Source of the DNA: Mytilus trossulus
Lineage: Eukaryota; Mollusca; Bivalvia; Mytilida; Mytilidae
Length of the DNA: 64,000 bases
Direction of reading: 5' to 3'
Assembly (NCBI RefSeq): GCF_036588685.1
Contig: NC_086384.1
Coordinates: forward strand, 50,299,973 to 50,363,972
The notes beneath the pieces were generated by a model. It had not been told where the DNA came from. It ran no database searches and saw only the letters and a list, made by a program, of their open reading frames with translations. The position numbers and the translations under genes were made by a program. Every line of letters starts with the position of its first letter. Within the stretch, counting starts at the first letter, position 1. Shown piece after piece: positions 34,741 through 44,968 of the stretch.

Positions 34741-34992
34741 TAAAGGCAACAGTAGTATACCGCTGTTCAAAACTCATAAATCCATGGACAAAAAACTAAA
34801 TATAAGAGGAAAACAACGACACAACACTGAAAAGTAACACACAGAGAAACGAACCAAGCATCAGACAAAATCCCACGAGAACAACAAATATAACATCAAA
34901 ACCAAACACATGAATTTGGGATAGACAAGTACCGTGACACGGTATAAAGAAAATAAGAGAAAACAAACGACGCAACGTTGAAATGTAACACA
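34741..34992 (-). repeat. Mussel dispersed repeat, 'gtataccgctgttc' family
   Basis: 'aaaggcaacagtagtatacc', 'aaaactcataaatccatgga', 'gtaacacacagagaaacgaa' and 'tgaatttgggatagac' in order. The same order occurs at 40811-41120 and 54061-54360. Confidence 0.75.
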
Positions 34993-35430
34993 TGTCTCTG
35001 CGTCGCCAGGTGAACTCAATTTGCGACTGTAAAACCCCCAGTTTACCCACGCAAATCCCCAAAGACAATACGGTATCTTCTTATTTAGACTTCTGTGCTT
35101 ACATTGACTATCATTGATATGATAATATTTATAAATAAACTGTGTACAACCCTTTTGAAATTGTTGAAATATCAAGGTTTTTCTATCTCAGGAATTTAGG
35201 ATTTTTGTGGTAAACCGGGGTTTTTACTGTCGCAAATATCCGTTTACCTGTCTCTGCGTCGCCAGGTAAACTCAAAATTGCGACAGTAAAACCCCCAGTT
35301 TACCCCCACAAATCCTCAAATACAATACGGTTATCTTCTTATTTAGACTTCTGTGCTTACATTTACAATCATTGCTATGGTTATATTTATAAATTTACTG
35401 TTTACACCCCTTTTGAAATTGTTGAAATTT
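34993..35430. repeat. About 256-bp direct duplication with nested hairpins
   Basis: 'tgtctctgcgtcgccagg' starts copies at 34993 and about 35249, each followed by 'gtaaaacccccagtttaccc' and 'cttatttagacttctgtgct'. Between them, 'gtaaaccggggtttttactg' (about 35212) is the inverse of 'cagtaaaacccccagtttac' (about 35283). Inside that is a perfect 9-bp hairpin, 'gtttacctg' (35242-35250) with 'caggtaaac' (35263-35271). Confidence 0.8.
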
Positions 35431-35640
35431 TCTAAGGCTTCTCTACCTCAGAAATAGATTACATTAGCTGTATTTGGCGAAAACTTTACGAATTTCGGTC
35501 TTCAATGCTTATCTTTGTACTTTATTTGAACTCTTTCATTTGTTTGGATTTGAGCGTCACTGAAGAGTTATTGTAGACGAAACGCGCGATTGGCATAAAT
35601 ACTAAATTCAATTATGGTATCTATTAAGAGTTTTCATCAA
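35425..35640 (+). repeat. Dispersed repeat, 'acgcgcgtttcgtc' family, plus orientation
   Basis: 'aaattttctaaggcttctct', 'ggatttgagcgtcactgaag' and 'gtagacgaaacgcgcgattg' in order. Confidence 0.7.
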
Positions 35641-36169
35641 GACTTTGCTAGGACGTCCATTTACCGACACGTATTACCGCTTTCTTCAAACATTGCGGAG
35701 ACACAGCAGTCACGGTTGCATATATAGGAGTACAAAAGAGGCAGATATTCCAGTACCTGTACAATATTTATAGGATGGTCTGCTATCGGCTTACATCATC
35801 TACATAATTAAAATTTAACTGTTGAGAGTTGAAAATATCGTAATACACATTTGCTGAGAACAGATATTTTAGTATTGATACGAAATTTGTTTCTTACACC
35901 GATCACGACATGTGACAAAAGCATCCAGTAATAACTAAAAAACCAACCGATGTCTAAGAATGAGCTTATCTATTTTCATCCTAGGTACATGTAGGTTGCG
36001 AATTATAGTGTATAGCATAAATATTACGCATCTCAATATGAATTTCGTACATCTGCCATCTTTAATCACCAACATAGTTCTAATACATTTTATTTTAACT
36101 TATACTAAAATGCATAAATATTAGTTAAACAGATTGTAAAAATATTCAATTCAATAATTAAAATCTCTT
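35641..36169. other. No gene recognised
   Basis: AT-rich spacer between repeat and nucleotidyltransferase relic; no feature seen. Confidence 0.5.
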
Positions 36170-37525
36170 TGCAGCAAATTTGCGCAATGCATTCTGAAAA
36201 ATTTCAACAGACCGATGCAATTCTTTCCGCATGGATTTTCTTGTCGCTAAATAATTTTAAAGCAATTTCCAATAAAGTGAAGGTCTCCCGTGCATTCCAA
36301 TTCGGTATCAAATACTTTTCTTCTGTACAAATTGTAGACCATCAATGATATCCTAACACTGCCTTACATTGTTGAGGTGAAAATAAGCATATGCTGTGGG
36401 AGGAAATGGACATGTAAAAGTCCTTCCCTCTATTATAATTTTATCTGGTGTTAATGTTGAATCTCCGGAAAATCATTTTCACACGCATTATTTTCAACAG
36501 ATTGACAACACTCTTCCTGTGGATTGATAGCAGTTTAAGTGATTGGTGATGGAGATCTGACGAGGTCATCTCGCTATACAGTTTTTCGAACGTACATTTC
36601 AATAAAGACTACCGTATAATGTGTAAAGCTAAACTGTATCGTTTTCTCTTGTGAAAGAAAAGGAAGCTATCAATAGGCATCCAGATACAGCGTCATGATA
36701 GATATTTGTTAGCAGATTACTTAGACACCGTTTGTACTATTTGTATTGGTATATCGACATTTGGACCATCAAGTGGTAAACGTTGAGCTTGATTTTTGCA
36801 CCACTGTGATATGCAATATGTGTTTAAATGAAGATTATTGACATAATATTGATTTTGATAATCCTGTATTGAATATATTAGATTCAGAATAACGTTCTTA
36901 ATTATATACATAAAACAACATGTCGGATTTTACTATTTTCTAAACATCATTTACATATGAGGTTAATGGTTTGATAGGGAAATTCCATATCGACACATCA
37001 AAGTTAGATATTTAACTGAAAATAAGATGTACCGCCAACCAAAGATAAGCAATGTATACAATTTGTCTATAAGTATTTTACGAGCACGACCCACGAGCAT
37101 TGATGGTCCACGATTATTTCACGAGATGACCTTGTCAGAAGTATGTCAGGCTTCCATACAGATAATTGTAGTTCTTCAGAAAATAATTGTTTTCAGGAAA
37201 CAAGAACAGAGTAAATCTTTACATTCACAGTATTTTGCATTAACATCTTGTGAAATATTTTTTAACACAGTATATATAAAGATACAATGTATAATAAAAA
37301 TACATATATATATGTAATGGGGTGTGTGTAAATTCTAAATTTTCTTTAGGTGATCCATGACATCCTATCGGTATAAAAACTACTCCTTGGTATATAATAC
37401 TTTGAGTTTCTTGATGGTGTTATCCAATGTACCACAGGAAATACCCACGTTTTACAATGTAACAAGCAAAGTCATAAGTTCTTTTTTCATCAGTTTTATA
37501 CGGCCCCTGAATTGTCATGCGCATA
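36170..37525 (-). pseudogene. Mab-21/cGAS-like gene, decayed relic
   Basis: Nucleotide homology to the copy at 37599-39544 runs throughout in the same orientation. The C-terminal TPR-like part lies at 36180-36750 ('cagatacagcgtcatgatag', 'cattccaattcggtatcaaa'), the middle at 36750-37110 ('gatgtaccgccaaccaaaga'), and the Mab-21 core at 37130-37525 ('gttcttcagaaaataattgt', 'ttaggtgatccatgacatcc'). The frame is destroyed by many indels and stops. The piece encoding the stretch around 'CFSRLVYCVEYSV' is replaced by other sequence near 37100-37160. Homology ends at the equivalent of 'IHG', before the catalytic motif. It ends only 73 bases from the stop of the next copy, so this was a head-to-tail tandem pair. 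Confidence 0.85.
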
Positions 37526-37598
37526 TCATTTCAAAACAATTTTTTTTTTATATAATTCACTCGCAAAAAAGATGTTGACTTTTATCAACTTCACAGCA

Positions 37599-39544
37599 TT
37601 ACAAAAGTCTTCTTGCTGCAGAATTGTACGATTCATCGGGAGAGATTGTGAAAGATTGTAAAAAAGCTTGTCGTGCGGATTCCTTGTCGCCAAATAATTG
37701 TAAAGCAATTCCCAATAAAATGTAGGCCTCCGCTTTATACCACCAATCTGACATCAAATATGTCTCTTCTATAACAAGTTTTAAATCTTGAATAGAATCC
37801 TGACACTGTCTAACATTATTGAGGTGATAATGACAAAGAACACTAAGGAAGTATGCATACGCTGTGGATGGAATATGATAGGTTTTTTTCCATCCCTCTA
37901 TTAAAAGTTCTTCTGGTATTAACGGTGAATCCACTTTTAACTGTATATGATCTACGAATAGTATTTTCAGAAGATAAGGAACACTCTTCTTGTTGAATGA
38001 CAGCAGTTTAATTGACTTGTAGTGGATTTCTGATAGAGTAATTCCAAAGAACAGTTTGTCGGGAGTACATTTCGATATAGAATACCTAATGATGTGTAAA
38101 GCTTTTCTGTATTGCCTTGTTTTGTAAAACAATGAAGCTACCATAAGCCATCCAGAAACAGCGTCATGATAGACATTTGTTAGAAGAGTACTTAAACAGG
38201 ATTTGTACTGTTTGTATTGGTATTTATTATTAATAGTTGCACCAGCAAATGGTAAACGCTGAGCTAGATTACTGCACCTCTGTGATATGTAGTATGCATA
38301 TAATTGCTTTAGTGAAAATTGGTGATACCATATGTTGTGTAATAATCCTGTATTGAATATATCTAACTCGGAATAAGATTCTAAGTAACCATTTGCAATA
38401 TACAAAGTACTGGATTGCACTATATTCTCAACGTCATTCACATATAATGTAAATGGTTCAATTGGAAAATTCCACATCGCTACATCAAAGTTAGATATTT
38501 GATCTGAAAATAAAATGCATCGCCAACCATAGCTGTGTAACGTGTTTAATTTTTTTAAAAGTACATCACGAGCACGGCCCTCTATTTTGTTCTCGAACAT
38601 GTTGTTTTCTGGAATGAAGTAATGTGAACAAACCGAATGCTCAACACACTAGACTAACCTGCTGAAACATCGCATAAAACAAGTTATAAGATTATCAGGT
38701 TTCCATACAGATGATGGTAGTTCTTCAGATATCCAGAACATAATTGTTTTAAGGAAATACGAACAGAGTAAATCTTTACATTCAGAATCATTTGATATAA
38801 CATCTTTCAAAATTATTTTCAAGAGAGCATAGCACATTAATTGGGTGTGAGTAAATGTATTAATTAGAAGTTTTTCAGCTACTGAAAAAGATACTCGCCA
38901 TTCTAGATCTTCTTTCGGTGATCCGTGAACTCCGATCGGTACAAAAAGTACTCCGTGTTTTATAATACTTTGTATGACGTTATGACTCGGCCATGAGCTA
39001 CCTGATCTTGTTATCCAATTTACAGCAGAAGATATCCACGTTTTACCATGTAAAGAAAAGGCATGATCAAAAACTCCATTTCTGTCAGATATACACGGTC
39101 CATGAATTTGGTTGCCTTCTTTCAATAACAATAACATATTTCCCTTACACAATGCACTAGAAAAATAACGTTTACCATAATGTTCTTCACATAATTGAAA
39201 AAGACGAAACGAATCTCTGCTATAGTCTAGTCTTAATAAAGTATAACAAGGCTTTACATCGTCTGTATCCATGGACAAATAAGGTCTACGTATATCAAAG
39301 TCAGGTTGTACATTTTCAATAACCTCAACGAATTTGGTCACAAACATAATATCAAAATCACTTCCTCGCATGTCAAGTCCTTCTCCAATGCTCCCACTTG
39401 TTATTACTGTTTCCTTCTTGTTATTCGACAAATTGTCTCTCACCATGTTCATTAATCTGATTGTTTTAACATGCTTTTCCGTTCCTACGATATTTTGACA
39501 TAAATATCGGTAAAGAGCTTGTGATATGTTTGGTGTTATAATAT
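37599..39544 (-). pseudogene. Mab-21/cGAS-like nucleotidyltransferase with one in-frame stop
   Basis: A long last exon, open from the acceptor at 39544 to TAA at 37599 except for a single TAG at 38649-38651, where the paralogue has TAT (SRLV-Y-CVE). It encodes ITPNISQALYRYLCQ, then the nucleotidyltransferase motif GSIGEGLDMRGSDFDIM; counted from ATG 39452, the metal-binding Asp pair is 32/34 and a probable third Asp is 129 (VFDHAFSLHGKTW). The Mab-21 helical core follows (WRVSFSVAEKLL, LCSYFLKTIMFW). The C-terminus is TPR-like: SGWLMVASLFYKTRQYRKAL and AYILLGIALQLFGDKESARQ. The family contains cGAS and cGAS-like receptors, which make cyclic dinucleotides for STING on sensing nucleic acid; that role here is inferred only. 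Exon 1 was not found. The zinc-ribbon of vertebrate cGAS is not seen. The single stop may be a polymorphic or very young lesion. Confidence 0.85.
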
Positions 39545-39564
39545 CTGTAATTAGAAAATTAAAA
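39545..39564 (-). promoter_or_regulatory. Splice acceptor of cGAS-like copy A
   Basis: On the minus strand 'ttttaattttctaattacag' precedes the coding sequence. The paralogue has the same junction ('ttaataacag' then 'atattataacacca') at 53162. The intron is phase 1 (exon starts with two bases of a codon). A small 5' exon must lie further upstream. Confidence 0.6.
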
Positions 39565-41420
39565 CAAACATGGTAAGAACATAATTTTGTTCAAGGTATA
39601 TATCATCAAAAACTGTACATTTATGATGCCTTCACTAGTTTTATTGACAGTTAAGTTCTCCACAGTATAAACAATTATTTGTTTTGAACGTTAAACTTAA
39701 ATCAAACGAGATATTAATATGCAGATGATGTATTATACACTTATTAGTAAAGTAAAGTTCAAAATAATTGAAATTGATCAGGGGAAAACTCTTAAATACA
39801 TAAGAGGACTAATACATTGATATGAATTAATTAGAGACATGAATAAAACGGAATGTTTGAAAATTTATTTATTCTTTCGTACAGTAAAAAACGTTTTTGA
39901 TTCATGCTTTTCTCTTATATTGATTTTACCATTCTTTTTTTCAAAACTCCTATAAAAGTATTTATGACCCTTTTATTTTTTATACTTTAAGTCGTGCAAA
40001 ATTGACCTACTTTGATTGAATTTTTTATAATATTTTGTTTTAAAGTATTCTCCCTGAATTGCTAAGTTGGAAAGATTTTTTTTTACAAAACCAAATATCT
40101 GGGTTTTCTTCAAATATACTAGTACTATAAAAGAAACGATACACGATTTTTTTTCAAATCAAAGATTCATTTTTCCTTTTATAGGACCAATATTGAAGGT
40201 AGACATATTTAATGACCATGGTAATACAAATATGTTTAAAGCAATTTTTTTTGCTTTCATGACGTCACTTGGCGAAATTTAAACTTTTTGACAAAATTTT
40301 CATAAAACGACAATTTTAAAAACAGAAGTTCCAACTAATGATGCCATTCTCATATTTAGAGGTAAAGACAATGTGTGCCATCTATTCTTTTTTTCAAATA
40401 ATACAGTTTCTTCGTTTATTTGTTTAGAAATCGTAAAAATGCATACATTATCAAATGATTTACCATAGACAGTATGTGTTAACTGAAATTCAAAAAATGG
40501 TTTCAATCTTAAAAACTAATCAGAATGGTTCCAAATTTATAGAGTGTTGTTTTCATATCTAAAGCATTGATTTGAGGCGAAAAAAATAAAAAAAAACATT
40601 ATTTTAACCGATTTGTTACAACATGAACATGACTTGAATAGCATATTGAATATTTTTGAACAAATTAGAAAATTCATTTAGTACTGAGAACATTGTTTGT
40701 CGATTTTTTATCCAACTTTCTGCAAAAGGAATTTGCACCCTATGTTCATTTTCACGGAATTTAGTTACTTTCCGACAGGTTACAAGTTTCATTATCGTAT
40801 GTGCATAAATAAAGGCAACAGTAGTATACCGATGTTCAAAACTCATAAATCGATAGAAAAAAAAACAAATCTGGGTCATAAACCAAAACCGAGGGAAACG
40901 CATTAAATACAAGAAAATGACGACACAACATTAAAATCAAAACTAAATACATGAATTTGGGATAGAAAATTACCGTGACACGTTTTATAATAATGTGAAT
41001 TCACACTCAAATACAAGAGGAAACAAACGACACAAAAGAAACACAACGTTAAAATGTAACACACACAGAAACGAACTATAATATAACAAAGACCATATTC
41101 CTGACTTGCAAATGAAAATACATTGCAAATGAAAGCTTTTTAAAATGGTGTGTCTCAATTTGTTTCATATTTTATACTCTTTGTTAAATTTATTCCAAAG
41201 TCGTGTAATTAGTATACTAGTTTAAATATTGCGTAAAACACTTGTGTTTCAGTGTTTAAAAAACTGTGTCAAACATTGTTTGCCAAACAAAGAACTAAAC
41301 CTTATTATGTAATGCTATCAAACACCTAAACATCGTGATTAATAGTTAAATCATCTCAAAATAGCCTAACCTGTTAATATTTTGTTTACAATATAAATAA
41401 GTCATTTGTAAGCTATGGTG
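39565..41420. other. 5' flank of cGAS-like copy A, duplicated at 58.9-60.6 kb
   Basis: 39850-39985 matches 53410-53564, and 39985-41420 continues in 58865-60650: shared 'aaaattgacctac', 'gcta agttggaaagatttttt'-type phrases, 'aaagaaacgatacacgattt', 'tttcatgacgtcacttggc', 'catacattatcaaatgattt' and 'tttatactctttgttaaatt'-type phrases. No long open frame is conserved between the copies, so this is noncoding flank or holds only short 5' exons. One dispersed repeat is inserted at 40811-41120 in this copy only. Confidence 0.7.
40811..41120 (-). repeat. 'gtataccgatgttc' repeat inserted in flank of copy A
   Basis: The flank reads 'tatgtgcataaat' then 'tgcaaat' without interruption at about 59720, but here about 310 bp of the repeat family (see 34741 and 54061) intervenes. 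'ttgcaaatgaaa' occurs at both sides of the right end (about 41107 and 41124), perhaps a target duplication. Confidence 0.7.
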
Positions 41421-44254
41421 ATGAAATTTCCTTTAAATTATATTTTTTATGTGAACACAGAATAGTATAAAATAAAAAGTTGCTCATACTCATTTGAAAG
41501 TTTGAAAGAATATACAAATTAACGTTGTTGCTAAACTACAATCTCACAAGCCTGTTTTTATCTAGGTGCGATATGTGTTTTTCTGTAAAATCTATGTTCG
41601 TTCCTATTTTAAACAGACGTTCTAATGATTCAGAATACGCAATATACTTTAACTTTGTAATTTGGTTATAAATGGCAAGAAACATTGCAAATGGAGTATT
41701 TTTCAAACTACCTCAAGATATAAATAATTGTGTTAAAATACATGGTAATTCATATGTAAAGTTGTGGATATAAAATCGAGTTCTCTTTTATATGAAATAT
41801 AAAGTTCCATACACAATATCGTTCTGTATACAAAACCATTCGAAAGTGAATAAACGCATACTTGAGATGTGCTTACATGTACATATAATACATTCACAGA
41901 CCCATCTAGAAATCCGAGGGAAATTAAAAACAGAACGTCAATAATCAAAATGCAAAATCAAAACCGCAAACACATCAAACATATGATTACTAATTGTCAT
42001 ATTCCTGTCTTGGTACAGATATTTTCATTTGTAGAAAATGGTAGATTAAAACTAGTTTTATAACTGCCTAAACTTGTCACTTTTATGAAAGTTACACAAA
42101 ATGACAATATATTGTCAACGATAGGTGAACAAAAAACAAAGAGATATATAAGTTGAAAATGTCAGAAATAGGGGTACATCGGTCAACATTATGTTATAAT
42201 CTGAAATACTGTAAGAAGAAACAATCATGCCATCAAAGAAACACAAAAAGGCATATAAATAAAGCACATCAGCCACAACGAAAACAAGAATACTAAAATT
42301 TACCATAGCACAACGACATCGAATAACACAATGACAGTTTACAAGTGTGAACAAATCTTATGTACAGGTAATTAAACAAGGTGTATAGATGTGAACAACT
42401 TTAATGTGAAACTAGTGTACATTACATTAAACTAATTGTAAACATGTTTACTGTACACGGTGTTTGGTGTGCACACGGCCTAAGTAGAACATAATACATG
42501 TGTACCAATCTTTATGTTGATATATTTTTTAGCACAAGTTTGGGTATAAGCTTTAATTAGAAGGTATAGTCTAATTAGCTGATATCACAATTAAAGAAAG
42601 AGGACTGGTTGAAATAATGATGTATTCCAGATTGTTCATGTGCATGATGTGTTTATCATTTTCGTGGTTTTGTTCTCTGCGAGAACAGAAAACTTAAAGA
42701 TAAAATGAAATTATATTTGCATATGAAATTTTTTTTATGGTTTACCTGTCATTCTCTTTGTCTGTTTTAAAGTTGGGTCTTTCTTTAATATTTGCTGTAT
42801 TTTTAATTAAAATATTATTTCACACGTTTGCAATGTTTTACATTTGAAAAACAGCAGTTGGTAACTATTCTATCACAATATTAATCATATTTTCTATGTA
42901 AATTAACATTAAATTGTTTACCTGCCATCCTCCTGTTATAGGATTTATTATGAACTGTCTATTTCCGTAAAATCAACTTTCGTTTTTATTTGAATTACTC
43001 GTAGTTATAAAACCTACGCAATACTTGGTTATTTATATTTAAAAACCTAGGTAAATTAAACATGGTAAAAATTAAACATAACTTAAGGTCTAATAACAAA
43101 ATGTGTACACACAGGGCCAATTAGATTATGTAAATAGTAAATCGATATAATTTGTGTTTCTACTAATATAACATCACAATATATTGAAGATTTAATCAAT
43201 CAATTAAAGGTCATCATCTTTGCCTTTGATATGAACCTTGTATTCCGGAATACTAACTTTCTTTTTCAATTAAATTACACGTTCTTATATCATCTACACA
43301 TTTTTTTATAATTTCCTTTAAAACCCCAAGGTACATAGTAAAATAGTACCATTAAAAAGTGTAGACACGTAATGATTTTGGTTGTAAATTGTTTATGTTT
43401 TTGTTTTTGTTTTTGTTTCTTTTATATTTTTATTTTATTTGTTACATAGGCAGCACTTTTTATAACTATTCGTAGTATATTATTGAAATGAACAACTACG
43501 TAGAATGTGGATAAAAACATTAAAAATATGCTTTGAGCATTTTCTTTTATTTGGTACTAGCTATTTTTCTTATATTTAATTTGTTTCGAGTGTGAAGTAG
43601 GTAAATTAAAACAAATCATCAATAATTAAAAGTTTTTCGTAGTGTACTTATGATTCATAGGCATAAAACTACATAAAAAGAAGAATAAATACATTAAGAG
43701 TTGGCTGTAAACATTTGCTGCGAATTGAAACTAGCTAAGCTTTTTATCAGTACAATGTAGAGAAGGCAGTAAGTGGGTTTAAACAGATAAATAATTGTTA
43801 ATTTTGATGATAACACTTTTTCTTTCGAACTAATGATTACATAAAAGTTATCAAACTGATAAAATCAAATTAACGTACAAATATTTTGTCTTAGATAGGG
43901 ATAAACTGAACTTCCTTTATCTATTCTGGAAAATAAGAAAAACAATACCGATTTGAAAGATGCACCTTTCGAAAATTATTGTCTCTTCAGTGATACTGAG
44001 TTCCAAATATCTGAATATCACTAAGTTTGCAAATATTTTAAAAAGACTAAAAAGTTCTTACCTCATCAGATCATTACAGAGAAGAAGAAATATATAACAA
44101 AAACAAACAACGAGGGTGGAGTCCGGACAGAAATTTTTCTTCTAGTTTATGCAAAAAAAGACATGTTGAACAATACATAAAGAATGTGTCATATAAAAGA
44201 AGGGAGCAGCTGAAAACCCCATGTAACATTTAACAAAAAACATGTAAAAGATGA
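41421..44254. other. No gene; distal part of cGAS-like duplication block
   Basis: 42330-44060 matches 62170-63950 by eye ('atcttatgtacaggtaatta', 'gtgaacaactttaatgtgaa', 'ggtgtgcacacggcctaagt', 'agcactttttataactattc'). Short open frames are not conserved. The conservation without coding suggests recent duplication rather than function. Confidence 0.6.
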
Positions 44255-44968
44255 AAGATGAAATACAAACACTGTCTAGAGAGTTGACACCTAATTAACA
44301 ATGACTTTGATTTTCACCAGCTGTTAACAATATGGTTTTTCGATATGTTTAAACATCTGAGGATATTAGACATGTCGGATAACAACAATTAATTTAATCA
44401 AAATAAAGCAAAGATAGATGGGATTAAACATACACGTGGTAATAATGATCTATCTGATAACAATAATAAAAATTAAGTAAAGATAAATGGGATTAAAAAT
44501 ACACGTGGTAATAACGATCTATCTGATAACAATAATAAAGATAAAGTAAAGATAGACGGGATTACACATACACGTGGTAATAATGATGTATCTGATAACA
44601 ATAATAAAAATAAGGTAAAGATAGATGGGATTAAACATACACGTGGTAATAATGATCTATCTGATAACAATAATAATAATAAAGTAAAGATAGATGGGAT
44701 TAAACATACAGGTGGTAATAATGATCTATCTGATAACAATAATAAAGATAAAGTAAAGATAGATGGGATTAAACATACACGTATTAATAATGATCTTTCT
44801 GATAACAATAATGAAAATAAAGTAAAGATAGATGGGATTAAACATCTTGAAATTCTGAATATATCTTGTATCAAAGTAGTAGGGAACAATTGTACCATAG
44901 CAAAACATGTATCACAAAATGTATTTTTACAAGATATGCTAGTATGTAAGACATATCGCTGTCGATAA
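44255..44968 (+). pseudogene. TLR leucine-rich-repeat fragment with tandem expansion (copy 6)
   Basis: It begins with sequence nearly identical to 3645-3826 of TLR copy 1 (MKYKHCLES, NNDFDFHQLLTIWFF). It passes into seven copies of a 23-codon unit, DKVKIDGIKHTRGNNDLSDNN, then GIKHLEILNISCIKVV and NNCTIAKHVSQNVFL, which corresponds to the LRR after 'FKGIKRLEIFDLS' of the intact receptor. There is a stop in the first part (the motif reads 'LES-stop') and a TAA at 44474-44476. From 44477 to 44968 the frame is open for 164 codons. LRRCT, membrane segment and TIR are absent: homology resumes only in the TLR 3' flank (45160-45660). So about 1.2 kb was deleted. Confidence 0.8.
44401..44870 (+). repeat. 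69-bp (23-codon) tandem array inside TLR fragment
   Basis: The core 'gatgggattaaacataca' recurs with GGG at 44420, 44489, 44558, 44627, 44696, 44765 and 44834, an exact 69-bp period with no indels. The copies differ by point changes only (for example AAA or ACA after ATT, CGT or GGT or ATT). The single-copy precursor is at 3796-3826 in TLR copy 1. Confidence 0.95.

Noticed and set aside
34592-34837. Frame VGRVGEKVGRLGVGRLASGATC
   Set aside because: Translation of the GC-rich arm of the fold-back element.
44473-44898. 141-codon minus-strand frame of repeated LIPSIFTLxLLLLSDRSLLPRVC units, resembling a multi-span membrane protein
   Set aside because: It is the antisense of the 69-bp in-frame TLR array; because the period is divisible by three, the reverse strand is open too.
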